Origin: Timema cristinae
Taxonomy: Eukaryota; Arthropoda; Insecta; Phasmatodea; Timematidae
DNA length: 64,000 nt
Direction of reading: 5' to 3'
Assembly (NCBI GenBank): GCA_039000515.1
Contig: JBCFYV010000569.1
Location: 1-64,000, forward strand
The notes beneath the pieces are model-generated. The model did not search any database, was not told the DNA's origin, and saw only the letters and a list, made by a program, of their open reading frames with translations. Position 1 is the stretch's first letter. Each line of letters begins with the position of its first letter. This document shows, piece after piece, positions 43,564-55,029 of this stretch. Both the position numbers and the translations under genes were made by a program.

Positions 43564-44082
43564 CTCCAAATTTATACTAGCGGTGGTTGTGGTGGTGTGG
43601 GTGCCAACGAACCATTCCCTAAGAAATTTAACATTAGACAGGGTGCAAATCGAATTAAACTTTTTATACCTGTGACCGAAACATTTATCACATTGTTTTT
43701 CGTTCATATCTTTAATCGTGGAACATCCCAAGTTTATCATGTCGATAACATTTTTTTCCATGCCGAGTATTATCAAATTAAATGTTCTTTTCTCGTCTCA
43801 CCTTACATAAATTATAGATGAGTCCGTAGTGGTCATTTTCAAAAGTGAATTAAATAAATTCGCCGACATATCCCAATCGTCCCATTGCAGAACGTGATGG
43901 TTATGTGTGAGCCAATCACACTGTTTTTGAACATGGCGGGATAATTTTGAAAAGCAATAGGGGGACTTAAAAGTCGAGTGGTGAGTCACCCTTCCACACA
44001 TTGACAGAATACTGCATTCTTTTATAATAAAAGTATTGTCCTCATCTTTGAATCCCTGTACATCTAAAATTACGTTGGTCAT
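43564..44082 (-). pseudogene. Conserved Polinton protein (VILDVQGF), interrupted
   Basis: The ATG at 44080-44082 opens MTNVILDVQGFKDEDNTF. The frame covers FIIKECSILSMCGR and WLTHNHHVLQWDDW, then hits a stop at 43798. The next piece (43561-43776) has NLGCSTIKDMN and SICTLSNVKFLREWF, the usual C-terminus of this family. The opening strand with an Asp and the later pattern resemble a nuclease-like fold, but no function is established to my knowledge. Beyond it lies a tandem, decayed duplicate. Confidence 0.7.
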
Positions 44083-44199
44083 GTTGTGTTGTTGGTGATG
44101 ATCTTGAACCAAAACTGTAAAGGAAAAAACCAATTACCAGTCACTGTGTGCGGAGATCAATGTAAAAAAACAGTCACGTATATAAATATCACGGTTCGT

Positions 44200-44472
44200 C
44201 TACGATGAAGTCAGACTTTGTTGACATTTTTTCTTTATATACGGTGGTCCACCAATCTGAGTTACGTCCATATTATTATGTTCCAAACAATATTTAGAAT
44301 CTATCAATTCGTGCTTCGTAGAGGGGGAGAGTAAGTTCCAAGCGCGATTTATATCTCTACACGCATAGGTTTTAATAAATTCTATTGGTAGATTATTCAA
44401 CTCCGCGGAAGACATCAGACACAAATCCTGCTTCTTTGAGTATGTGAGGATGCACGCATTGATTTGATCCAT
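44200..44472 (-). CDS. Polinton hypothetical 90-aa protein
   Basis: The ATG at 44470-44472 gives MDQINACILTYSKKQDLC. A compact helical protein follows, with FIKTYACRDINRAWNLL. It is uninterrupted and lies between two Polinton genes. I cannot assign a function. Confidence 0.5.
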   Translation of the reverse strand: MDQINACILTYSKKQDLCLMSSAELNNLPIEFIKTYACRDINRAWNLLSPSTKHELIDSKYCLEHNNMDVTQIGGPPYIKKKCQQSLTSS

Positions 44473-44585
44473 TATACTAAATTACAATTACCGATGACCC
44501 GATTTTTTATAGGGATATCACTCGATCCAAATCCTCCCTCACCCCTCTGAGTGTTTGATAGTGAAACAGTGTGTTCAACGCTAGG

Positions 44586-44971
44586 TTAATCAATTTTCAC
44601 GCATACTAGTTGAGCAATTTTATCACCCCTTTTAATTGTGAAAACAGTGTCGCCGTGATTAATGAGTAATACGCAAATATTACCACGATAGTCTTCGTCT
44701 ATAACCCCGGCCAAAACATCTATCCCGTGGTGAAGAGCCAGACTAGATCACGAGATATTCTACCGTACGTTCCTGCTGGTAATATTATATAAATATTTAT
44801 CTTAACTAAACGCCTGCACGAGGGCTGTATACTGCAATTGTACGGACTTTTCAAGTCTAAACCTGCAGAGTGTGTGGTGGCTCTAACCGGGGAAATGCCG
44901 TTTCTATTTATTTTTTTGTACTTCAATACAGATGACACCAGAATCAGATAGAGAGAGAAGAAAACTGTCAA
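44586..44971 (-). pseudogene. dUTPase, frameshifted in motif 2
   Basis: The first part (44720-44971) has PVRATTHSAGLDLKSPY (motif 1) and LPAGTYGRIS (start of motif 2). A one-base shift follows within motif 2. The other frame holds [13 protein letters not shown] (motif 3) and a [10 protein letters not shown] block (motif 4) to a stop at 44586-44588. It would hydrolyse dUTP to keep uracil out of replicating DNA. dUTPase is an accessory gene of some Polintons. No ATG precedes motif 1 in this frame; the start may be upstream or spliced. Confidence 0.88.
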
Positions 44972-45061
44972 TATATATTAGATCAAACACCTGATAGTTT
45001 TCTACACCAGCGGCCGGGGTTCAAACCTTGTCCCGGCACAGTTTCACACCTGTGATCAACT

Positions 45062-48000
45062 CTAGCCGTAGGGTACGGACGTGTTGTTATTTAATCTTCT
45101 ACGCTTAATGAATACAATATTATAATTTTTTCTCTCCAATTGGGAGACGACGATGGCGCCTTTTTATCTTTTAATTTTTCGCTGGTTAGTCACGTGTACG
45201 GGGTCCATGTCTTTCAAAATCATGTCTTTAATAGTAGTGAAGTTTACAATCTTTGTGTTTTCGTAGTTTAGTGTTATACCCCTGACCTTGATGGTGGACT
45301 TGTATTCATTCGTCTCGGGGACAAACACATTGTAAGAATAATTTTTCGGTCCACCGGAAACAAACTCTGTAATGTACGCGCTCTCAGAGTAGGCGGTCAG
45401 CTCGTTTGTCATGTCACACAACTTGTCGCCTGTTGGTATCGTGTACGTGTCTGTTGGTCTTATCACACTTATAATAGAGTCCGTGTCACAGTAAAGACAA
45501 GAACCGTCCAAGTGCCTGAGTATGAATACAATTTCATACGTGCACCGGTGGTCACATACGCGGCTATAGGCACATTGACCATATCGAGGGGAAGTACGTC
45601 TTCGTCACGGTAAGTCCACAAGACGCAAGCAACCTCGTCATTGGGGAAAATAATGTTGTGAACCTCTGTGCTGGGGGTGGTGAGTAGGGAGAGAAAGTCT
45701 TTTGGGTTGTTCACAATAGAGGTCTGTGTCTTGTTCTCGTTCAATGCAAATCGTCCCCAGAAAGAGTTTAAACATAATTTGGCGAGTGCGCGCTTTCCTG
45801 GATTTTTAACAATTTCGTTTTTATCCAGCACTATTCCCTCTGTTTTGTAATACTCGCTAACGTAATTGTCTTTGTCCGCGTCTGTTTTCACCCATCCAGG
45901 GTATCCAGACGCCTCCTGTTTGATCTTGAGGAACTTGTTAATATACTTTACAAACAGTCCCCCTTCTTTGATCTGAGGATCGAACTGGGTTATTTTATAT
46001 TCCCAAAATTCGTGTACTCTAATCATCTTGTAGCCCATTTCTAGCGCTAGTCGAACCTCGTCCACTATCCATGTGCCTGTAATAGTCCTGTCAGATTCGG
46101 TGTGTAAACAATCCTCTTGGTTCATCTCGTTTGCACAAGAGGAGCATAAACAAATATTAATTTTGATTGTGTCTTGTAGGGCAGTACGGGGTGATACAAA
46201 TTTCAAGCAGGTAGAACAGTGCATTTAACTAGACCCTCTCGGTCTACAACGTCAGCGGGGCAGTTGTCGGGGACAAAAATATTTATAGGATGGCCTACAG
46301 GAAATTTAAAATATTTGCATACCCAAGGATATAAAATGCAAACATCAAGATAGCCTATTTTTTCGTCGGGGTTTGTCTTGTAGTGTAATGTTATAGATTC
46401 ACACCGTCCACCGTACAGTGCGTCACGTGAATTGAGCGGGGCAGTTTGAATCATAAGGTGATTGTTTAGCTCTAGTTCTAGTTGTGTGTCTTCAGTCAGT
46501 ATTTTGTCAAAGTCACAGTCTTTCATTGTTGTAACAGTGTACCCTGCGGCTCTAAATGCTCGATCCCTCAACAGAGTGCACTCGTATCGCTCGGTGAGAG
46601 TCTCTTTCGTCCCTGTTATAGACACGTCACGGTTTGAAAGACATGTACCCCCGTGGAAGAAACAACCGTCAAACTCAAAAATCTCCCTCGTCGCGTCGCA
46701 GTAGCCGTCCACTTTCCTGCCCAAGATTTCTATCTCGCGCCCGTTGAAGGCGTGCTGTATGTGAATATCGGGGCGGGTTTTCTCCAGATAGACTATCCAT
46801 TTTATGGCTTTCACAGATTGTCTGTCACCGCACCTGTAACCCCCCTTGGGCAGGATGGCTATCGTATCGGGGGCTAAGAACAATTTTCTAAATAATCGAT
46901 TGCACGCCGACGAGATTGTGATAGATTTTCTAAAAAAGTCTGTCAAGCCTATATTTAGAAATAAATGACGAAATGTACGGCAACCCTTGTGTAATACATT
47001 TACGTCATCCACACAATAGGCCTCCAGCTCTGACTTATTATTAAATATATACCCCTGTCACCGTTTCTCAGCGTGCCACACCATAAAGTCATTTCGCTCA
47101 TATGGTTTCATATAATCCGCACCAAACATTTCGGGACCGGGCATCTCACCGATATAATTTAAATTATTTTCTCTATTAAACAAATAGGGGTAAAGTCCTT
47201 TATTACAGTCTAGTCCAAACGCTTTCGGGATCTGTCTAAGTGGCATAGGTAGGAAACATAGGCTGTCTTTAAATTGTATATGGTCCATTGTCATGCAGAG
47301 TATTTTAGTTCCGTCCACGATAATTTTAGTAGTTCAATTTAGTGTTAGAAATCTATTCAGGATAAATATAGCGTCGAATAATTTTTAATTATGCTCAAGA
47401 CAAACAATTTCATTGGCAAAGTCCTCGGTTGTCTTAGGTATTCGATGAATCCGTCTACCAGATTATCCCAAAAGGAATGAGATCGATTCCCGGATTGGTC
47501 ACAATCCTCGTCCATATTATCGTTAAATTCACATTTTACACAATAGTGTTGTACGTGATGAAAATTAGGTTCGTGCACAAAACAATCATTGGTTATAGCT
47601 TGATCTTGTCTAGTCTCGAAATCATAAAATACCATTAGGTAATTATCATCAAGCTGCTTCCGACTCAACACCATGCATATAACAGCGATGTGGGTTTTCT
47701 TTATTTTGTTTGCACGTCGCGCAGTATGATTTAAAACATTCGTGATTATTCCCATTTGTTTTATCACAGGTAAGACACCCCTGTCTTAAATCACAAACTC
47801 TTTTCTTACCTTCAATTTTATTCGATTTATGGCTAGTGAAACAAGCGGCAGACCTAAATAACCTGTTACATTCAGTGCAATACCCATTTTTTTACTTTCA
47901 TACAAACACGGAAGTATGGACATACATTTGGGGCAAGTACTCTTACATTAATGTCTTGCACCTCTTTTAAAACTGGTATTACATCCGTCGCAATAATACC

Positions 48001-48902
48001 GAACTGAAAACGCCGCCTCCATATTGATTATTACGTTAAAGTGATGCGTGACGTCATCATACAGTAGGTTAATGTACCTACTAGAAGACAAAACCCCCTC
48101 ATACAACAATCCATTGACCGTCGAGAGGGTATTATAAACGCGTATTTTTTATTGGTCAACAAAATAACTTTGAAATTTATCGAGATGTTCGCGCCCCCCT
48201 CCTTCGGATAAATCTACGCGAGTTTTTGCGAAAAGCTCATCTACAGCATTTTTTATTTTCCACCCCTGAATATACGATTTATAATTAATATCATTTGTGA
48301 TTTTGGCTATCGCTATTACTATAGCGTGCGCCAAACAATTCGTCAATGATTTAACATCAACTATGCTCCTTTTATGGTGACTCAGATAATCGTTTGGAAG
48401 GCACCTTCTTTTTAATGCTATACCGTTGCCCATAATCATTTTGATATGATTCACTTTAATCATCAATACATCGACTATACCAAATCTGGCGTTACTCTGA
48501 ATAACTTTTATTAATGTAATCATAATACTGTTCACATCAATTTGATCACATCTACGGTACGAAACCCCGACCGGTCTATCAAGGTTATTCTCCGTGTTCG
48601 TAATCATGAGTCCAATTAAATCGTAAGGTGCCGTACCTCTAAACAAGTATGCTAATAGATTAGAGAAAAACGTCATTAGATTTTGCAGTTGACTCACGTT
48701 CGTAATCAATGGGTTTAATCGGACTAAAATATCCCTGCCTAAGGTGTTGAACCGACTATTAGTTCGTCCTGTCTCCCTTATTATGGTAAATGAATCATTA
48801 GTGTTTGTACCCACCGCATAATCAAAAATGTGGTCACGTTGTCTGTTAATGTCTGAAGTAGAGGGTATAGATTCGTCAGCTATAAATGTTTGTCCGTTAG
48901 AC
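45062..48902 (-). pseudogene. Protein-primed DNA polymerase B (pPolB), frameshifted
   Basis: Pieces in order from the right: an N-terminal domain (48149-48902) with RFNTLGRDILVRLNPL and a KSLTNCLAHAIVIAIA block; Cys-rich sequence near 47990 (CDGCNTSFK); the exonuclease start MVFYDFETRQ near 47630; polymerase motif A DVCILYPWV near 46330; motif B KLCLNSFWGRFA near 45760; motif C YCDTDSI near 45490; and a C-terminal tail ending NNNTSVPYG with a stop at 45062. Frame changes lie near 48150, 47770, 47350, 47050, 46210 and 45490. It would replicate the element from protein-primed ends. All catalytic motifs survive but not in one frame. Confidence 0.92.
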
Positions 48903-49230
48903 ACTAAAAAAAGAAAATAAATTGTTAGTTTAAATATTAAATTGAGAAACACGCAAAAAAATATTTAAGATAATAAGTGTAGAAAATTAATTATTAGTTT
49001 AAATAATAAATTGAAAAACACACACAAAATATTTAAAATAAAATCAATTAAATTTAGAAAAGAGAAACACATGACATATTTAAAATAAAAATATAAAATA
49101 TTAATTTAACTAATAAATTGAACACTAGAGATTAGATAGTAAAATTTATCTTACTTTTAGCAAAACACGAGCGAGAGGTAGATGCTGATTCACGAGACAA
49201 CTTCTTTTCAGTCGACAAGATGGCGATGAA
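48903..49230 (-). other. Probable intron and 5' exon of pPolB
   Basis: On the minus strand the N-terminal frame is preceded by an acceptor, ATTTTCTTTTTTTAG, ending at about 48903. A donor AAA|GTAAGATAA lies near 49157 after a short Ser-rich open stretch. An intron of about 255 bp is therefore likely. No clear ATG was found in the short 5' exon. Confidence 0.5.
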
Positions 49231-49568
49231 ATGATAACTTGGTATAGTTAAATTCTCCTTTTATATATCACCGATTCGATGTGAAACTCCGTCATATGTG
49301 GCTGACCTTTCTGCACACAAATGTAATTAACCTTTCAGAATCGTGTGTGTGTTGATTTCGCTCCATTAAATGTAGTTAACCTTTCAGAAGTGATCTGAAT
49401 ATCTAATTAGAAAGGAAAACGGTTTGTCTTGATCTTTTATAATAGCGAGTCGATGGCTACCTGTTAGTGATATGTAATTTGGATACTAAATTTGAAAGAT
49501 AGTAGATGTTGTTCACCTTGAGAGTTAGAAATATCACGATAAATAGCGTGTGTATTTAAGCCATTAGA
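49157..49568. promoter_or_regulatory. Divergent promoter region
   Basis: The leftward polymerase gene and the rightward gene at 49569 start from here. A minus-strand TATATAAAAG (49257-49267) is well placed for leftward transcription. Short direct repeats (TGTAGTTAACCTTTCAGAA at about 49370 and TGTAATTAACCTTTCAGAA at about 49321) may be control sites. Confidence 0.55.
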
Positions 49569-50102
49569 ATGAGTAAAATGATATCAGTTGAAGACACGAG
49601 TTTAAACAACCACCTTCAGTCATTTAAACGTCGCCATATTGAGCGTCAATCTAGAAATATTTTCAAAAGTTGATCTTATTTTGATAGAGTGGACAAGAGA
49701 GGACGTCGTGGTGTTTGTAAATGCGGTGAAGAACATTTTATATCGCTTTTTGGTGATATATCAATTTTGGAAGAGTACTCTGATGAAGATAGACGCATAG
49801 AGCTCGGAACAACAGATTGTTTTAATAATTACACGTGTGTATTTGAGATTCTAAAAGAATCCTGCATCGAACGCACGATACATTATTGTAGTTCTGAATG
49901 CTTTTCTCACTTCAAAATGTCATATGCCTGTTGGTCAAAACGTTATTGCAAAGTTTTAAGTGACTGGTATCGAAAGCACTTAGAGTGCCTGCACAATTGG
50001 GAAGACACGGCATTAGACTTCGACGTCGCTTCTGAGATGCATATGACCAACCTACAAGCTAGGAGGGCTGATCTGAATGCAGATAAATCCACAACAGAGT
50101 AA
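49569..50102 (+). pseudogene. Polinton plus-strand Cys-rich protein with one in-frame TGA
   Basis: The ATG at 49569 opens MSKMISVEDTSLNNHL. The frame is open for 178 codons except for one TGA at about 49671-49673, just before YFDRVDKRGRRGVCKCG. Cysteines in CKCGEEH, CIERT and HYCSSECFSHF suggest a zinc-binding domain of the FCS/TRASH kind. No named family. It is the only gene in the element on this strand and diverges from pPolB, where early regulatory genes often lie in virus-like elements (inference). Confidence 0.6.
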
Positions 50103-51180
50103 ATAATAGGTAATTTATATATATTTAATAAATATTTTTTTTATAGAATTAAATAAATAATTATATTATATTTAATAATATCTTTCATAAGAATATGTAT
50201 ATTAATAAAATGTATTCTAAATTCGAATTATTTCCATTTAAATTTATAATTAATGAAGTTAAATTAAATAGAGTATTGAAACTAATCAATTGTATAATTA
50301 TGATTAATTGAAATAGAATAATATACGTATAATTTTTATGTAACTCAATATTTCAAATTTTTATGTATTAATTAAAATTAAATTGTATTGGTATAATTTA
50401 TGTTATATATAATTAATATGAATGAAATAAACTAGTATTTTATTATTTTAATTTAATAATATTTCACTTAAGTATTTAATGTATATCATATAAAATATAA
50501 TCTTGTATTATATTATAATAAGATTAATAATTGTATTTATTTCATTCAATAATATTCCCTAGTTAAATTAATATATATAATTTTTTGTAAATTCATGTAT
50601 AGTATTTAATAATTTAAACTTCCTACTGTCTATGAAATTATAAATTAAAATATATTTTAATCATGTATGTTGTTTAATAAATTCATCCTCTGTGTAGTTA
50701 TTAATTTTTTAAAGAATGCATTCAAAAATTAAGTTTTCATAGCTGGTAAACATGTTCAAATGTAGTCTATTTATTTCAATTATTTTAATTTGATATATAA
50801 ATAACTAAACATTTAAACTGATTACAATTCATATACACTTAAAACTTGTCTAACAGAAATGATCTTGGCACTGACCTTTTAAAACTAACCTCTTCTTATT
50901 TTTAAAAACTGGTTTTATTTTACACAGATGGATTTCATGTTTACACTGAATACAAACTCAGTTGAGATTAAAATTTTCCAACAGTTTAAAACATGTTTGT
51001 CATTTTTTTTAAACTCACAGTATGGAAACGTACGAAAACAAGTTGGTTCCTATTTAGGTTTATACTGAATAATAACTCAGTTGAGAGTAAAATTTTCCAA
51101 ACTTTTAAATGTTATATTTCAGTCATAAAACATTATGAGTAGAGTATTGTTAGTTTCGGCATATACATGAAAAGTCATTA
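50103..51180. other. AT-rich Polinton right-end region, no gene seen
   Basis: Strongly AT-rich; two related blocks containing AACTCAGTTGAGA(T/G)TAAAATTTTCCAA occur near 50953 and 51070. No coding sequence. Confidence 0.6.
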
Positions 51181-51534
51181 TACAATAACTGTACCTCAAC
51201 TCTTGATATTATTATTCATTCAAATCTGATGTGACGTACAAATGCATTCCGGGACGTCACACAGGCTGACGTCTCAATACTATCGACGTCACTATATCTC
51301 TAGCATAGCTACCACCCTCCGACACTTTATATTATAATTCATTCAAATCTAATATATAATGTGACGTCTGGATCAAATGCATTCCGGGATGTCACCATAC
51401 ACAGGCTGACGGCATCACCAAGGCTGACCACCTCACTGACAGACGTCACTAAAGCCTGACGTCACTCACAGACGCAGTCAATATTGTTTTATAAACAGTG
51501 ACGTAAAACTAGATATAATCGCCCTCTTACTACT
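51181..51534 (-). repeat. Polinton right terminal inverted repeat
   Basis: Inverse of the left repeat, ending CGCCCTCTTACTACT, followed by GATAGT (target duplication). Carries the same series of GACGTC motifs. Confidence 0.95.
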
Positions 51535-51708
51535 GATAGTGTGTAGGGTAGGGTGTTTACAATGTAGTATATAAAAATAACACACGCATTAGCCTGATCG
51601 AACACACACAAAATTGAATTCAGATATTTATTTCACATTATAAACTATAAATATGGTGAACTAATCTAAAATAGAGTGTAATTTAATATGGTTTGTTATT
51701 TTTCAAAG

Positions 51709-51861
51709 ATAATTTGGCTGTACCAAAATTTATTGGAAGAATATCAGGACATAGTAGTTTTGATTCAGCATTTTTTGGAATTAATAAAAAACAATGTGAA
51801 GATATGAATTCTATGATAAGAAATGTGTTGGAAAGATCCTATGAAGCTATCGTCGATGCAG
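51709..51861 (+). CDS. Fatty acid synthase-like gene, ketoacyl-synthase exon A
   Basis: The exon is bounded by acceptor TTATTTTTCAAAG and donor GCAG|GTAAGC. It encodes VPKFIGRISGHSSFDSAFF and the VLERSYEAIVDAG region of a beta-ketoacyl synthase, most like animal/insect-type fatty acid synthase (typically FDASFFG and LLExxYEAxxDAG). It ends in phase 1, in agreement with the next exon. The upstream exon is not visible; the Polinton and possibly the 13.8-kb element occupy the intron before it. Confidence 0.85.
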
Positions 51862-52490
51862 GTAAGCGGTAATTGTGTATATTAACAAATCATTCATACT
51901 TTTAATATGATGATTATTCATAAGTTAATTTGATGAAAAGATTATAAGAAGTGTAAATAAGATTAAATATTCTTGACAAAGTATGATTGGCTACAATGTG
52001 TAGAATCCAACAATTACATTATTTATATCTGGCCAGGAAATAGTCTCAAGCACGCTAACTCTAGAATATGTCTGTGATATAAGCTAATCATATTTAATTA
52101 AGTGTATACAATCATCTTTAGACATAATTTTATATATTAAATAAATATATAATTAATTTATAATGAAAATGTATAAATAGATCATGCTAGGGTACTATTT
52201 TAATAATGATTTAATTATTCTTGTGTAATATTTTTTTATAATTGAAAACTTAAATTATATTTGAAACTAATAAACATTTTTACCTCTGGTAATATACTAA
52301 TATTATTTAAATAACTTGGGGGAAAGCCACAATTCTGACCTTAATCCGTGTTGTATTTTTTTAATTGAGTTTTTTAATTCCCTTGAGACACTTGGTAGCC
52401 ACCTCCACTCGAAATTGGTTTAAAAATGCATTAAAATTTATTGTTTAATAATTCAGTTAGACCAATATTAATCTAAGTTTCAAATTCCAG
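51862..52490 (+). other. Intron of the fatty acid synthase-like gene
   Basis: AT-rich, phase-1 intron with standard GT-AG ends. No other feature. Confidence 0.8.
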
Positions 52491-52664
52491 GTTTGAGCCC
52501 AGACGACGTGAGCAACACTAGAATGGGAGTAATGATAGGTTCTAATATCAGCGAATCTGAAAACACAAAGATTGTACTTGGAAAACATAATTATGGATAT
52601 GCTATTTTGGGTCATAACCGAGCTCTTATTGCTAATCGAGTTTCCTATTATTTCAATGCTCATG
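52491..52664 (+). CDS. Fatty acid synthase-like gene, ketoacyl-synthase exon B
   Basis: Acceptor CAAATTCCAG and donor CATG|GTAAGT, phase 1 at both ends. It encodes RMGVMIGSNISESEN, corresponding to the GVFIGxxxSESE block of fatty acid synthase. ALIANRVSYYFNAHG follows, corresponding to AMLANRxSYxFNxxG. Joining to exons A and C keeps the frame. Confidence 0.87.
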
Positions 52665-54828
52665 GTAAGTCAAACTCACATAAGATCTATTTTTATTATA
52701 TAAATTGATAAATTATATGTGGAAACCATCTTGTTAAGTTGACCGTCTACTAGTTCGAGGTTTGGACAGAATACTTCGTAATAAAGAACTAAAAAGAAAT
52801 AAATCGTTTAAGTACACCGGGTCGGGGTGGAAAGGTTTACTACCGTAAATTAGGTGTCTATTTTGATATTTGTACATCTTATATTTTATCACATTTTAAA
52901 TAAACCACCATTTATTATTTAAAGTGTTCGATTTTAAACATTGTAAATGACATGGGCAGTAACGTGGGCAACAAATTGTCTTTTTATATTAATTATACCG
53001 TATAAAGTGAATAAAATATAAAATTAGAAATGATGTCAAGAACCACCCTCTTCACCAGATTATAGTTAATTTCTAACATTTTAGGATCCCCTCTTTTCAT
53101 GAATAGACCACACAATTGTAGCTCCACCATTTTAGAAATTAATAGCTGATATAAATCTATAATTAAGCAATACGGTATGGTAGGTCAAGTGAAAACTACT
53201 TTTACTATTTTAATCATCACATTGAAAATCAACTAATCTATGCATTTAATTTTGTTTTACGATTTACATCTAATTAATTTTAATTTGTCTGTGTTTATAT
53301 TCATGCACATCTAATAGATAATAGGAAATAAAGTATAGTACCCAGTCCATAATTCATAAGAATAATATATCGGTTTATAATGAAACGTAGTTTAAGATTC
53401 TTACTTAAATCGATTGTCTTTTATTTAGAGAGCATGGCCTAATTTTTTTTCACCACTAGATGTCCATCTAAAATACTTCATAAATGTAGGGCCTATCCAG
53501 GTGTTTTTTGGGGGAAGGGGCTCACATTCAGTATGAAAGTTAACCTTATAATTCATATACGTACAATGTTCATACAAGCTTCCCGCTTCCATATGTGCAA
53601 ACATCCATCCTAACACAATACGCAATAGGTTCACAAATAAGTAGCCTAGTCCAAACATTATATTACCGTACATTTTATAAGCAAAATCCTTTACAATTCG
53701 CATGTAGGTACAGTGTGGGATAACAATTTAATAGTTCCGGCATTGATTATGCTAGGTATGTAAAACATTCACAAGTAAGTATTTATTAATTTTGCATTTA
53801 TTAAGCTAGGTGTATAAGCCTAGCAGCCTAGGTATTAAAAATCACATATATTTATTTATTAAATTGGTATTGATTAAGCCACCTAGCCAAGTATTTAAAT
53901 ACCATTCACAAATATTATAGTTGTTCAGACAAACAAACACTTTTAGTCATATGTGAAGCTTTAACAATGCACGTAACTACAGAAGATAGAGAATATACAC
54001 ATATAGCGATACATTTTTGTTCAATGTATGTACAAATTAAATAAGTGTACATGTACAAATTAAATAAGTGTACATTTTGATTCACCATGTCATCAGAAAT
54101 TTAAATGTCTCTGTGTATAGAAAGTAGAGCAAGCCAACCAAGTCAAGATTCTGAAATAGTACTTGTAAATAGGTCCACAATATCCTTAAAGTTTTCTTCG
54201 TGAACAGTTGCGGTAGAAACTGGGAGCACAGCCAGTATATTAAGCATCTGGCACTCTAACAAAGCATCCATAGCAGTTGAAGGTCTCAGATTAGCTTCAA
54301 CTTGACAACTTGTTTTCATAACTCCAACTCCTCTTCAATAACGTCATCAAATCCAGGCAAATCATCTTCATAGAATAAAAATTCAGTCTCAAACCATGAA
54401 AATGGCTGTTCAGTAGCGTTGCATGACAATAAATGTCTTAAGGACATTATTGTTTCCATGGAGAAATGCTGTTTCTTTGTCTGGCATAAACTTTCATCCA
54501 ATGCTGAGAGTAGGTCCTCTATGTAAGGGACAAATACCACTCTTCCGTAGTATTCTTCTGCAGTTTTGAAAGGAATGTTCTGTCTTTTCCTTTGGATTCC
54601 GCATAATCTAGGGACATGTTCTTCCACATCCAATGTATACAAGTATATATTTACATGTATTTATACACACACACATTTACATATGAATATCTTTCAGCCA
54701 TAAAATATGTAATAGATAAGTTTTAATATAGTTAAAAAATAAATCCTAACCTTATTTTGTATTCTCGCATACCCTCAATATTCTTTTAAGAGTTATTACA
54801 ACAGTAATGGTTGTCGTGATGTCTGCAG
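52665..54828 (+). other. Intron of the fatty acid synthase-like gene
   Basis: GT-AG phase-1 intron that contains a hAT transposase fragment on the opposite strand. A 92-aa minus-strand frame at 53425-53703 has no recognisable domain. Confidence 0.8.
54096..54642 (-). pseudogene. hAT-type transposase C-terminal fragment
   Basis: The open frame 54316-54642 has PRLCGIQRKRQNIP and AEEYYGRVVFVPYIEDLL, matching the pre-dimerisation region of hAT transposases of the THAP12/ZMYM-like class (RxxxRxNxPxxxxEEYYRRxxFIPFxD). After its stop, other frames continue with a CQMLNILAVLPV-like segment, corresponding to the ILAxLPVTTxxxERSFS dimerisation block, down to about 54096. It is an isolated fragment with no ends found. 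Confidence 0.75.
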
Positions 54829-55029
54829 GACCTAGTTATGCTCTTCAAACATCGGAGACAAGCGGTGTTGAGGTGCTTACCATAGCCTACGAAGCCATCA
54901 AGAAGGGATATTGTGATACAGCCTTAGTTGGGGCAGTATCTTTCGCACTACACCCAGAAATATCCTATCATTACAAAGGTCTAGGAGTACTATCAGAAGA
55001 TGGATGCACCAGATCGTTTGATGATAAGG
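54829..55029 (+). CDS. Fatty acid synthase-like gene, exon C with altered active site
   Basis: Acceptor GATGTCTGCAG and donor AAGG|GTATGT, phase 1 at both ends. It starts GPSYALQTSETSGVE. In active enzymes this block reads GPSYxxDTACSSSL, so the catalytic Cys position is Glu and its neighbours are changed. The rest is well conserved, with AYEAIKKGYCDTALVGAV and LGVLSEDGCTRSFDDKG. The exon is open and correctly spliced, so the change looks like part of a maintained gene and not random decay. No later exon was recognised downstream in the window. Confidence 0.87.

Larger units (their letters stand above)
34821..51534. mobile_element. Maverick/Polinton, 16.7 kb, decayed
   Basis: Terminal inverted repeats of 385 and 354 bp start AGTAGTAAGAGGGCG. 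The flanking six bases are GATAGG and GATAGT, a near-perfect 6-bp duplication typical of Polintons. Gene content is diagnostic: protein-primed DNA polymerase B, retroviral-type integrase, FtsK/HerA-type packaging ATPase, adenovirus-type protease, major capsid protein, minor capsid/penton-like protein and conserved small proteins. All are on the minus strand except one at the right end. Most genes have one to several frameshifts, so this is a dead copy, although the integrase is intact. Confidence 0.97.

Noticed and set aside
43474..43821. 115-aa plus-strand frame in the Polinton
   Set aside because: It is antisense to a recognisable conserved Polinton gene on the minus strand.
53425..53703. 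92-aa minus-strand frame with a hydrophobic segment
   Set aside because: No family resemblance and it lies within an intron next to hAT debris.
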